NCBI GenBank assembly: GCA_003219415.1
Contig: QHOS01000024.1
Span: 1 to 64,000, forward strand
Direction: 5' to 3'
Source of the DNA: Verrucomicrobiota bacterium
Lineage (GTDB): Bacteria > Verrucomicrobiota > Verrucomicrobiia > Chthoniobacterales > UBA10450
Length of the DNA: 64,000 nt
The first letter of the stretch is position 1. Each line of letters begins with the position of its first letter. The notes under the pieces were generated by a model that had not been told where the DNA came from, did not search any database, and was given only the letters and a program-made list of their open reading frames with translations. The translations under genes were made by a program, and so were the position numbers. Shown piece after piece: positions 9,045 to 18,263 of this stretch.

Positions 9045-12000
9045 ATGACGTCGCTCCAAAGCGAAATCGAGCAGCGCGGCAAGCGCATCTTCGAGCTGGT
9101 TGATAAATACCCAGAGTCGCTTTTTAGCAAGGCCGGATTCTATCAGCGACTGATGACGCTCTCGATGCGTGATGAGCAGCTCAAATTGCAATTGTTTCGC
9201 TTTGTCGCTGTTCTTCCTTCGCTCCACACCTCAGATGAAATTATTGAGCATCTCCAGGAATATTTCGCTGATGGGCACGAGTCACGAAAGGTCGCGCAAT
9301 TTCTCGGGGTCGGCATTCGGCTGGCGGGCATCGCTCCGTGGATCAGCGGGCCTATCCTGCGCTGGAATGTTTCCGAAATGGCGCGCCAATTTATCGCCGG
9401 ACGAAATCCCATTGATGTAATGAGGACACTTCGCAAGCGTCAGGCCCAAAACATTGGCTTTACCGTCGATCTTTTGGGAGAAGCTGTCGTCAGCGAAACA
9501 GAGGCCGATGAATATGCGGCGCGTTATCTGGATTTACTAGAGGGCCTCGCGCGTGAAACAAAAAACTGGACCGACGCCCTGGAAAACAATTCGGAGCTTT
9601 TCCCGGTTGTAAACCTTTCGGTTAAAATTTCTGCGCTTTATTCGCAAATTAGTCCGGACGACCCGGCGGAGACAATCGCCCATCTCGCGCCGAAGCTGCG
9701 GCCGCTTTTGCGTCGTGCGCGAGAGCTGGGTGCATTCATCAATTTCGACATGGAAAGCTATGCGCACAAAAATAGTACTCTTGAACTGTTCAAAACCGTT
9801 TTTACAGAGGAAGAGTTTAAGGACTGGCCGCATGCGGGAATCGTTATCCAAGCCTACCTGCGAGATTCTGACGCGGATCTGCGTGACCTGATTGAGTGGG
9901 GTCGCGCCCGCGGAACGCGGTTCGCTGTACGGCTGGTCAAAGGCGCATATTGGGACTACGAAACAACGAAATCGCGCCAGAATGGCTGGGATTGCCCTGT
10001 TTATCTGCAAAAGCCAGAGAGTGATGCGAATTTCGAAATGCTCACGCGGTTACTGTTGGAAAATGAATCCATTGTTACCTCCGCATTTGGCTCGCACAAT
10101 GTTCGGAGCATCGCTCATGCACAGGCGCTCGCGGAGCAACTCGGAATCGATCGCAGCCGCTTCGAGTTTCAGTTGCTCTATGGGATGGCCGGACCAATCA
10201 AGCGCGCGTTGGTGGAAATGGGTTATCGCGTCCGCGAATATTGCCCCGTCGGTGAACTCCTTCCCGGAATGTCCTACCTCGTCCGCCGCCTGCTCGAGAA
10301 CACCTCAAATGAAGGATTTTTGCGTGCAAAATTTTCCGAGAACGCCACTGCAGAAGAATTGCTGCGCGATCCGCGCGAAATTTTGCGCCGAAGCCGAAAC
10401 GGCGTTCTACAGCCACCAAATGCCACCATAAATATGACAACAACCACACCCAAGACACAGCTGGGCGCTCACTATGAAAATGCGCCCCTAACGAACTTCG
10501 CGTCGCCCGAGAACCAGGAAAAAATGCGGGCTGCGCTGCGCGAACAGCGCAACCAATTTGGGCGCAAAGTTCCGCTCACGATCAACGGCGAAAAGATTTG
10601 GACCGATAAGATGTTTTCCTCGGTCAATCCGAGCCAGCCAGACCAAATCGTCGGCTACGCCGCCGAAGCCGGAATTCCCGAAGCTGAACGCGCCGTCGCC
10701 GCTGCACGCGCGGCATTCGAGAAATGGGGTCGCACTTCGTTTGAAGAGCGCTGTCAATTGCTCGAACGCGCCGCTGAAATTCTCGAGCGCCGCCGGTTTG
10801 AGCTTTCCGCGCTCGAAGTCTTTGAGGTCGGCAAGCCGTGGGCGGAAGCGGACGGCGACATTCGCGAAGCCATCGATTTTTGTACCTTCTACGCCCGCCA
10901 GATGCGCTTGATAGGTCGGCCGCGGCTCACGCAAAATGTGCCCGGCGAAGAAAGCTATCAGCATTACTGGCCGCGCGGCGTCGCGCTGGTCATCGCGCCG
11001 TGGAATTTTCCGATGGCGATCTTGTGTGGCATGGTCAGCGCCGCGCTCGTCACGGGCAACACCGTGATCATGAAACCGTCCGAGCAATCGGTCATCATCG
11101 GCGCCATGTTGATGGAAATTTACGAGGAAGCCGGCGTGCCGCCTGGTGTGTTGAATTTTCTCAATGGCAAAGGCTCGGTCATCGGCGCGCACATGGTTGA
11201 TCACAAAGATGTCGATTTGATCGCCTTCACAGGGTCGCGCGAGGTGGGACTTTGGATTTGGGAGAGCGCCGGCAAAACGCGCGAAGGCCAGCGCGAGCTT
11301 AAACGCGTCATTTGCGAGATGGGCGGCAAAAATGCCATGATCGTGGATTCCGACGCCGATCTCGATGAGGCCATTGTCGATTCGATTTATTCTGCGTTCG
11401 GTTTTCAAGGCCAGAAATGTTCCGCGCTCTCAAGGCTGATCGTTCTCGAAGAAAATTACGACCGCGTCATGGAGCGTTTACTCGGTGCCGCCGCCAGCGT
11501 GCGCGTCGGTAATCCGGAAGAACCGGGCATCATGGTCGGGCCAGTAATTGATGAAGCCGCTTACCGGCGCATTCTGGATTATATCGAGGTTGGCAAAAAC
11601 GAGGCGACACTCGCCTATCAGGCAAAGGACCTCCCGCCCCATGGTTATTTCATTCCGCCGACGATTTTCACCGGACTGAAACCAAACATGCGGATCGCTT
11701 GCGAAGAGATTTTCGGCCCAGTGCTAAGTGTGATCAAGGTGCGCGACCTTGACGAAGCAATCGAAGTCGCCAACGGCATTGATTATGCGTTGACGGGCGG
11801 CTTTTTCTCGCGCAGCCCTGCCAACATCGAGCGCATCAAGGCGCAGTTGGAAGCCGGCAATGTTTACATCAACCGCCCGTGCACCGGTGCAATCGTCGGC
11901 CGTCACCCGTTCGGCGGATTCAAGATGAGCGGCAGCGGCACTAAAGCGGGTGGCAAAGATTATTTGCTGAACTTCCTCATCCCGCGCGTCGTGACCGAAA

Positions 12001-12074
12001 ACGTCGCCCGCCACGGGCTTGCTCCGGAAAAGACGCCCGAATACCGTGACGAATTTCTCTGGCCAAAGCACTAG
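9045..12074 (+). CDS. putA: Bifunctional proline dehydrogenase / L-glutamate gamma-semialdehyde dehydrogenase
   Basis: PRODH domain (VRLVKGAYWDYE, QLLYGMAG, YCPVGELLPGMSYLVRRLLENTSNEGF) plus ALDH domain (PWNFPMAILCGM, FTGSREVG, GFQGQKCSALSR). Confidence 0.95.
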   Translation: MTSLQSEIEQRGKRIFELVDKYPESLFSKAGFYQRLMTLSMRDEQLKLQLFRFVAVLPSLHTSDEIIEHLQEYFADGHESRKVAQFLGVGIRLAGIAPWISGPILRWNVSEMARQFIAGRNPIDVMRTLRKRQAQNIGFTVDLLGEAVVSETEADEYAARYLDLLEGLARETKNWTDALENNSELFPVVNLSVKISALYSQISPDDPAETIAHLAPKLRPLLRRARELGAFINFDMESYAHKNSTLELFKTVFTEEEFKDWPHAGIVIQAYLRDSDADLRDLIEWGRARGTRFAVRLVKGAYWDYETTKSRQNGWDCPVYLQKPESDANFEMLTRLLLENESIVTSAFGSHNVRSIAHAQALAEQLGIDRSRFEFQLLYGMAGPIKRALVEMGYRVREYCPVGELLPGMSYLVRRLLENTSNEGFLRAKFSENATAEELLRDPREILRRSRNGVLQPPNATINMTTTTPKTQLGAHYENAPLTNFASPENQEKMRAALREQRNQFGRKVPLTINGEKIWTDKMFSSVNPSQPDQIVGYAAEAGIPEAERAVAAARAAFEKWGRTSFEERCQLLERAAEILERRRFELSALEVFEVGKPWAEADGDIREAIDFCTFYARQMRLIGRPRLTQNVPGEESYQHYWPRGVALVIAPWNFPMAILCGMVSAALVTGNTVIMKPSEQSVIIGAMLMEIYEEAGVPPGVLNFLNGKGSVIGAHMVDHKDVDLIAFTGSREVGLWIWESAGKTREGQRELKRVICEMGGKNAMIVDSDADLDEAIVDSIYSAFGFQGQKCSALSRLIVLEENYDRVMERLLGAAASVRVGNPEEPGIMVGPVIDEAAYRRILDYIEVGKNEATLAYQAKDLPPHGYFIPPTIFTGLKPNMRIACEEIFGPVLSVIKVRDLDEAIEVANGIDYALTGGFFSRSPANIERIKAQLEAGNVYINRPCTGAIVGRHPFGGFKMSGSGTKAGGKDYLLNFLIPRVVTENVARHGLAPEKTPEYRDEFLWPKH

Positions 12075-12199
12075 CGCAGACATCTTATCCGCCAGTTGGG
12101 GACGGGCTCGTGCCGCGGCAAGCTTGGGGGGACCGTCGGGCGTCTCGCTTGCCGGAGCGCTTATTTGAGAAAGATTGCCGTCGACCAGATCGCAGATCT

Positions 12200-12505
12200 C
12201 TACTGATCCAGGGGGCGACCCCTACTCAGCAGTTTCACCACCGTGACCACCATATAGAGCACCGGCCACGCCGAGGTCAGAACAATTAATGCAAATACCG
12301 CCATCTCCCTGGCACGTTCCCTTGCGGCTTCAATACGATATTCGCGCCCCAAATTGTAAAAATTCCTGAATCCGTATTTGTCCTCTCCGTCGTAAGGCGA
12401 AAAATAGCCGCCGCGCCATTGGCCAAAACCAGAATGGAAAAAGTAGTCGGTATGCGGAAATTGGCCTTTTCCGCCCGTGGAAGGACTCCTGGGTTTCATA
12501 ACCAA
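12200..12505 (-). CDS. Hypothetical small membrane protein
   Basis: 101 aa, single C-terminal hydrophobic span (MAVFALIVLTSAWPVLYMVVTVVKLL). Confidence 0.5.
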   Translation of the reverse strand: MVMKPRSPSTGGKGQFPHTDYFFHSGFGQWRGGYFSPYDGEDKYGFRNFYNLGREYRIEAARERAREMAVFALIVLTSAWPVLYMVVTVVKLLSRGRPLDQ

Positions 12506-12575
12506 ACCTCGCGTGCGAACGACAACTATGATACCACGTTCAAAAAAGGAATCAGCCTGAAAAATAGCCCCTCCT

Positions 12576-14360
12576 ATGGCGGCGATTCAGCGAAACACTC
12601 AAGCAGCACAAATCGAAATGACATCTTATCGCGCTGGGAAGCTGTTGGTAAGGCTGCTGTTTGGCTGTGTCACGCGTGTTCACGTAATCCGGCCCGAAAA
12701 TGCAAATCGGACCGGCGGATTTTTGCTGGCCGCCAATCACATCAGCCATTTCGATCCATTCATTATTTCGTTAGTGATTCGACGGAAAATCGACTGGTTG
12801 ACGATGGCAGAATTTTTCCAGTCGTCGGTCGTGGGTTTTCTTTTGCGTGCGGTCGATGCGTTCCCGGTAGATCGAGATCGTGCGAATCGCACAACCATCC
12901 AGACTGCCATTGACCGCCTGAAAAAAGGACGCGTTGTTGGTCTCTTTCCCGAGGGCGGGATTCGCGACGGCGCGCGATCGCTGCTGGAAGGCGCGCAGCT
13001 TCGTCCCGGCGCATCAACGCTTGCGCACATCGCCGGCGTTCCAATTTTGCCGTGCGTTATCCTTGGCAGTGACCGTCTTTATTCAATAAAATCCCTGAAG
13101 CTTTCGGCATTGCGGCGCACCCCAGTCTGGATCGCGTTTGGAAATCCAATTTCACATTCTCCCAGTCTCGAAAAATCAGAGGCGAGAGAGAGAGTCGAAT
13201 CTGAATTGGCGTCTTCATTCAAAAATCTCTACGGGGAACTCCAACAGACATTTCACCTGACGAGGGATGATCTGCCGCACTCGCCGCGAGAACGGATGAA
13301 GCGTAGGATCGGACCGCCGGGCCGACCGGACTCCGCAGCGCGGCGTCTCTCCCGTAAAGTTCAGATCCGCCGTGGCGAAACCAAAGGCAACGGATTTCAC
13401 CGCTTCGCTGCGAGCGGAATCGATGCATTTCTATGCGCATCGATCAACTTCGTTCATACTCGCCACCGGCTAAATGGGAGCAGTCGCGACGAGATGGAGC
13501 GCTACGTGGAGGAATGCGAGCGGCTCAACGCCCAGCAGTATTACGCCTCGCCGCACGACAATAATCTTGTTGAAGCCCTGAAAAACGGTGGCGCAACCAT
13601 CGAATGGCGCAGCCCGATCGAGACCCAATTCGCAGCGAACAATGTTGCGCGCGCAGATGTTTTTCCTTCAGAACGTGGTCGAAGCGCACCGACGGTTCTC
13701 ATTTTGCATGCGCTAATGTCCGCGAGCCGGGTTGGCTACCGACGTTGCGCAGAGCGGTTCAACGAACTCGGCTGGAACGCATGCTTCATTCATCTGCCAT
13801 ACCATTATTCGCGTGTCCCGCGGGGCTATTGGAACGGCGAGCTTGCGATTACCTGCGATCTCATCCGCAACGCGGAAGGATTGCGGCAAAGCGTAACGGA
13901 GCTGCGGCAATTGATGAGCGCATTTCGCGAACGCGGCTCCGGCGAATTCGGCGTGCTCGCGACCAGCTACGGCGGATGGATCGGCGCGTTGCTTGCGATG
14001 GTCGAGCGCGACCTGCGTTTCGCTGCCTTGATGGCGCCGATCGTAAATATCGAGCACGCGATCTGGCAGAGCCCCGCAGCGCGGTCAATCCGCCGCGAAC
14101 TGCGTAGTGCCAATATCGAGCCGTGTCTCGTCGCCCGACATTTCCATCTGAGCTCACCGATCCACAACGCACCGCTATGCGACGCGGCGCGAGTACTGTT
14201 TGTTGCGGGCGAGTTCGACTCGATCGCGCCACTCGAACAGATCGAGACGATCCAGCAAAAATGGCGTGGCTCTGAATTGCTACGCGTTCGCCAGGGCCAT
14301 TTTGGTTACCGTATGTTGCGTGACACGATCGCTCGATTGAAAGACCGTGGAGATTTGTAA
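12576..14360 (+). CDS. Fusion: PlsC-like 1-acylglycerol-3-phosphate acyltransferase + alpha/beta hydrolase-like domain
   Basis: NHISHFDPF (HX4D) and FPEGGIRDG in the N-terminal half; VLILHALMSASRVGYRR and LATSYGGWIGAL (nucleophile elbow) plus FVAGEFDSIAP and GHFGYR in the C-terminal half. Confidence 0.75.
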   Translation: MAAIQRNTQAAQIEMTSYRAGKLLVRLLFGCVTRVHVIRPENANRTGGFLLAANHISHFDPFIISLVIRRKIDWLTMAEFFQSSVVGFLLRAVDAFPVDRDRANRTTIQTAIDRLKKGRVVGLFPEGGIRDGARSLLEGAQLRPGASTLAHIAGVPILPCVILGSDRLYSIKSLKLSALRRTPVWIAFGNPISHSPSLEKSEARERVESELASSFKNLYGELQQTFHLTRDDLPHSPRERMKRRIGPPGRPDSAARRLSRKVQIRRGETKGNGFHRFAASGIDAFLCASINFVHTRHRLNGSSRDEMERYVEECERLNAQQYYASPHDNNLVEALKNGGATIEWRSPIETQFAANNVARADVFPSERGRSAPTVLILHALMSASRVGYRRCAERFNELGWNACFIHLPYHYSRVPRGYWNGELAITCDLIRNAEGLRQSVTELRQLMSAFRERGSGEFGVLATSYGGWIGALLAMVERDLRFAALMAPIVNIEHAIWQSPAARSIRRELRSANIEPCLVARHFHLSSPIHNAPLCDAARVLFVAGEFDSIAPLEQIETIQQKWRGSELLRVRQGHFGYRMLRDTIARLKDRGDL

Positions 14361-14372
14361 TTTTCCTTGCTC

Positions 14373-14488
14373 TCATTAACACCGCGCTTCAGCGCGGTGC
14401 ACCGATAAGCTGGGAATGAAAGCCGTTTAAGCGGCTTTTCGGAACGGTGCCTCGCGGAAGCACCTAGCTGAAGCCAGGTGTTAATGAG
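14373..14488. repeat. Nested inverted-repeat element at a convergent gene junction
   Basis: Outer arms CTCATTAACACCGCGCTTCAGC (14373-14394) and GCTGAAGCCAGGTGTTAATGAG (14467-14488), 20/22 complementary; internal hairpins CACCGCGCTTCAGCGCGGTG and AAGCCGTTTAAGCGGCTT. Confidence 0.75.
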
Positions 14489-15563
14489 ATGGCGGCTTAA
14501 GTCCAAGAAATTCCAGACTTGGTCCGAGATCGCGAAACGCGGCCTCTGCGAGAACATTGTGGCCTTCGATCGAAGCATGCCAGCCATCGATCGGGTGAAG
14601 CAGTTCAACGCGACTCAGGTCAGCTGTCGCCAAGGCATCCGAATATTGCAATAGAATATTGGGCTTGTCAGCGAGTTCGCCCTTCAAATCATCTACGATC
14701 GCGCGCAACTCCTCATTCACCATCCCTGCAAGCCGAATCAGATTAGCGCGGTATGCTGGCCGGAAGGATCTGAAATATTTGTAAGTGGTTGGCAAATGCG
14801 GATAGCGAGATGCACCGTTCGCTCGCAGGCGCTCTGCAATTTCACGCCCTCGGAAGTATGACCCGAAATTAACGAGTCCATACACGACGATTGCGATCCG
14901 TTGACGCTGCATGCGGACCCCACCAATCAGCCGACGCATCTCTCGCGCGAAATTTTCTCGGAAACGCCGGCTGAGCTGTTGCAAATGGTTCTCCGGCTGC
15001 TCAAGCTCCGCGGGAACGCACCACCACGTCCAATCAACGTTGTTGTGTCCGATCGAGATGAGCGTCAAATCGGGGAAACGTTTCATCGTCAGCAAGTCGC
15101 CAATTTGCCCGGAGAAATTGCGTGTCCGAAGAATTCTTCGCCAAAAATTCTGCCCTTGCCCTTCATAATCGACTAGCGCGCCGATGCCTGCGCATTCAAT
15201 TGCAACAAATGGAGTGAACTTTTCGAGTCTTTTCGAAACGCTCTGAATCCCCGCTGGCACGGGGTTAGTGTCGAGGAACCAGTTATTGCCGCGGCAAGTG
15301 CGGGCGCGCCAAAACGTGCCCCAAATCGATGAGACGTAGACTCCTGTGCAAACACTGTCGCCGATCAGGGCGACGTGCGGCAGCCGCGCGATCAACTCAT
15401 TCCAGCTAATCTCCTGATTGCGGTAAGCCAGGTAATCAGAATGAATTGGTGACGACGGTTTAGAGATCCGTCTCAGAACTTCCCCACCAATCACCCGAAC
15501 AGGCCTCCTCATGAGTTCCGTCAGTTGGTCCCGAAAGCTCTCGGGGTTGTTGGAATTTGTCAC
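14481..15563 (-). CDS. SGNH/GDSL-type hydrolase-like protein
   Basis: LIGDSVCTG block I, SIGHNNVDW, and C-terminal DGWHASIEGHNVLAE; probable GTG start just inside the end of the upstream gene. Confidence 0.65.
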   Translation of the reverse strand: MTNSNNPESFRDQLTELMRRPVRVIGGEVLRRISKPSSPIHSDYLAYRNQEISWNELIARLPHVALIGDSVCTGVYVSSIWGTFWRARTCRGNNWFLDTNPVPAGIQSVSKRLEKFTPFVAIECAGIGALVDYEGQGQNFWRRILRTRNFSGQIGDLLTMKRFPDLTLISIGHNNVDWTWWCVPAELEQPENHLQQLSRRFRENFAREMRRLIGGVRMQRQRIAIVVYGLVNFGSYFRGREIAERLRANGASRYPHLPTTYKYFRSFRPAYRANLIRLAGMVNEELRAIVDDLKGELADKPNILLQYSDALATADLSRVELLHPIDGWHASIEGHNVLAEAAFRDLGPSLEFLGLKPPSH

Positions 15564-15573
15564 TATCCATCTT

Positions 15574-17100
15574 TCAGTCCAACCAATCCATCGCTTCGAG
15601 CAAGCGACGGAACTCTGAGTTGTCCGTCGACAGAGCAGGCAACCATTCGCCAATTGGCTCGCTCTTCCACCACGCTTTCTCGCCGATCGGAGCGAATCGA
15701 TAACGATAGAGTCGCGCACGAATGTAGTGAGGCGGCGCGTTCGGAAAAGGATTGTTAGCAAGGAGCGAGAGCGTGCCCGCATCGTTATGCAGAAGTTTCC
15801 AAGCAAAATGCAATGTCCACGGATATTCCTCGGGTGAAGCCATCGCGGCGAACCAGATTTGCCAGTCAATCCGCGGTTGATACGGTGCGACGAACGGCGG
15901 CCGCCGATTTGGATCACCCGGCTTTGCTTTGAACTCGTATTCTTTCCACTTGGTGTCGCCCGCGATGACTGAATCCTCGGTGCCTTCGAAAATGATTTCG
16001 TGGCGCTCCCGTCCGACTGTACCGAACGCTCCGTAGGTATTTACAAGATCGAGCGGATCGTAGGAATAATTCATCAGCTGTCGTCCTGAAACGAGATTGA
16101 GCACCGGCGCGGCGCTCAGATAGACAATGAGAATCGACAGCGCTACCGCGATTGTGTTGTTGATGCGCGACGGCTCCGATTCCTGCGCTGCGCGTTCGGC
16201 ACGTCTGACCAATACCTTCGGCAGAAAATGGCACAGGAATGTATCGTCAAAGCACGCCAGGAACGGAACGATCGTCAGATAATTGAGGAACGAAAGATTG
16301 CCGCTGATAATGAGAAAGATTTGAAACGTGACGAGCAAGACACCTGCGACATGACGCACCTGTCGCAGGCCGAATGAAAACCACGGCACAATCAGTTCGA
16401 CGAAATGGTTCCACGCCGTCTCAAATTTGTGAAACCAATGTGGCGCGAAATGCAAATAACGGCTGATGGGGCTCGGGATCGGCTGTGTCTCGTAGTGATA
16501 GTAAAGACAGGTTAGATCGCGCCAGCACGGGTCACCGCGCAATTTGATCAGACCCGCGCCGATCATGATGCGAAACCCAAGCCATCGAAAGAGCCAGATA
16601 ACGAGAATCGGCGGCCTGCATTTGGGGAACGGACGCCCATCGATCAACGGACAAAGAAAGATCGACAAAAAGCCGGTCTCGAGCAGTTGAATCTCCCAGC
16701 CATAACCGTACCAAATCTGCCCAACGTGAACGATTGACATGTACATCGCCCAGAGGACGCCAAGGAGAATTGCGTTGGCGTAGCCGCCAAGCACAACCAG
16801 CGACAAGCCGAGACCAATCCACGCGAAAATCGACAATGCATTGTCGGAAATTCCGAACCAAAAGAGCGTCGGCACTCGAAGCATCCCAGCGGTTCGCGAA
16901 CCGAGTTGTGTTTGAACGCTCTCGAGAAAATGATTGGCCGGCGTTAACCCATGCCCGCCAATAAGCGGCACCGACTGTTGGGCCGCTACCAGAAAAGCGA
17001 CTGCATAAACAAAGCCGAGTAGTCTCAGAATTACGAAACGCGTCAGCCAATACGAATTTCCGGCAGCGAAAAGTTTTTGGAGAAAACTCTCATCGTTCAT
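15574..17100 (-). CDS. Lipase maturation factor (LMF1)-like multi-TM protein
   Basis: SYWLTRFVILRLLGFVYAVAFL, LLETGFLSIFLCP, RWLGFRIMIGAGLIKLRGDPCWRDLTCLYYHYETQPIP, WFHKFETAWNHFVELIVPW. Confidence 0.8.
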   Translation of the reverse strand: MNDESFLQKLFAAGNSYWLTRFVILRLLGFVYAVAFLVAAQQSVPLIGGHGLTPANHFLESVQTQLGSRTAGMLRVPTLFWFGISDNALSIFAWIGLGLSLVVLGGYANAILLGVLWAMYMSIVHVGQIWYGYGWEIQLLETGFLSIFLCPLIDGRPFPKCRPPILVIWLFRWLGFRIMIGAGLIKLRGDPCWRDLTCLYYHYETQPIPSPISRYLHFAPHWFHKFETAWNHFVELIVPWFSFGLRQVRHVAGVLLVTFQIFLIISGNLSFLNYLTIVPFLACFDDTFLCHFLPKVLVRRAERAAQESEPSRINNTIAVALSILIVYLSAAPVLNLVSGRQLMNYSYDPLDLVNTYGAFGTVGRERHEIIFEGTEDSVIAGDTKWKEYEFKAKPGDPNRRPPFVAPYQPRIDWQIWFAAMASPEEYPWTLHFAWKLLHNDAGTLSLLANNPFPNAPPHYIRARLYRYRFAPIGEKAWWKSEPIGEWLPALSTDNSEFRRLLEAMDWLD

Positions 17101-17167
17101 CACAGCACGCTTGTGCCAGAAGCTCATTCGATCCGCAATCGGCAATCCGGACTCCGCATTAGAGAAC

Positions 17168-17239
17168 TGCCAGGGGGGAGATTTGAACTCCCGACCAAGG
17201 GCTTATGAGTCCCCTGCTCTACCACTGAGCTACCCTGGC
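17168..17239 (-). tRNA. tRNA-Met (anticodon CAT)
   Basis: Minus strand GCCAGGGTAGCTCAGTGGTAGAGCAGGGGACTCATAAGCCCTTGGTCGGGAGTTCAAATCTCCCCCCTGGCA: acceptor, D arm, CTCATAA anticodon loop and TTCAAAT T-loop all present. Confidence 0.9.
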
Positions 17240-17278
17240 TTCTATTTCGTACAAAAAAGTCTAGCGAATTCTCTTAAA

Positions 17279-17330
17279 CGACCAACCCCGAATGCTTTCG
17301 GGGCTGCTCTGGCACCGAGCTACCCTTGCG
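17279..17330 (-). pseudogene. tRNA-like remnant (acceptor 5' half, D-arm, anticodon-arm region; no T-arm)
   Basis: Plus strand cgaccaa...ctgctct...ccgagctaccct matches the 5' half of the adjacent tRNA; the anticodon arm is replaced by perfect stem CCCCGAA-TGCT-TTCGGGG. Confidence 0.6.
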
Positions 17331-17489
17331 AAATCGGCGGCGACAAAGCTCAATCGCATGATTTGCGCTGTCAACGCGAACGCAAATCGCGCATTTCTTT
17401 TCCTACTCTTTTTCCTGCTCGTGCTCTTGATCCTCGAATCAACGATATTCAAGCGAGAGCATACGCAGGAACGAGAACCGAAACTGCTG

Positions 17490-18263
17490 CTACTGCTTTG
17501 GTCCAGAAAGATACGGCTCCAAGTCTTTCTCTCGGCCTTGTAGGGCGGCCATGAAGCAAACGCCGTTGTGTTCCGTAACTGCACCGACCCACCCTTCCTG
17601 ATGCACATAACGCCAACCGGGAAACGCCAACACGGCCCCGGTCTTGCTGTCTCTCTCTGCCGGGAAAAGAAAAAACTGCATGCGTTTTTCAGCCACCCAG
17701 ATTTGGGCGATCCTCTGCGACTCGTCGTCGTCAAAAACGCGGCAGCCGATCGTGCGAAAATCGGCGAACTCGTCTGGAACGTCGTAGTGTTCAAGCCCGT
17801 GTTTCATAAAGAACAGATCACTTAGTGTTCCCGCTTCGGCGCTCACCGGATCGAGCGTGACCGATCGAGTGGAGCCGGCCACCGTCAATAATTTCCGCGC
17901 TGTTGCCGATCCTGGAAAATCATTTAGTCGACCGAGCACTTGGAACGTGAAAACCCCGGCGATTACCACGAGCGCAATGCTGATCGCGAGGACGGCAGGA
18001 TTGAGGATGATTCTTCTCCACGTCCACTTCGGGCGGCGAACCGCCTCCTTGTCTAAGAACCATTCAGCCGACTCGGGTGGTAGCGGGACAAGACGAATTA
18101 GTTCCGCCACAGCTCGATCAAAGTTCTGTTGGTTAACAAATTCATCAGAACCGTCTGCACGTGATACCGCGGCGCGCATGGACCGGTCAGCTAAATGGTC
18201 GTGGCTGATGGGCGCGCAATTCAAAAGAGCGCGGCGCCGACGTAATAACCCCAGTGCCGTCAT
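17490..18263 (-). CDS. Membrane-anchored anti-sigma-like / hypothetical protein
   Basis: Cytoplasmic N-terminus, one TM (PAVLAISIALVVIAGVFTFQVL), extracytoplasmic C-terminus; 4-bp overlap with upstream sigma-like gene. Confidence 0.6.
   Translation of the reverse strand: MTALGLLRRRRALLNCAPISHDHLADRSMRAAVSRADGSDEFVNQQNFDRAVAELIRLVPLPPESAEWFLDKEAVRRPKWTWRRIILNPAVLAISIALVVIAGVFTFQVLGRLNDFPGSATARKLLTVAGSTRSVTLDPVSAEAGTLSDLFFMKHGLEHYDVPDEFADFRTIGCRVFDDDESQRIAQIWVAEKRMQFFLFPAERDSKTGAVLAFPGWRYVHQEGWVGAVTEHNGVCFMAALQGREKDLEPYLSGPKQ

Noticed and set aside
10488-11408. 306-aa minus-strand ORF inside putA
   Set aside because: Antisense shadow of a clearly conserved ALDH domain; composition (Arg/His/Asp-rich) is typical of spurious ORFs in this base composition.
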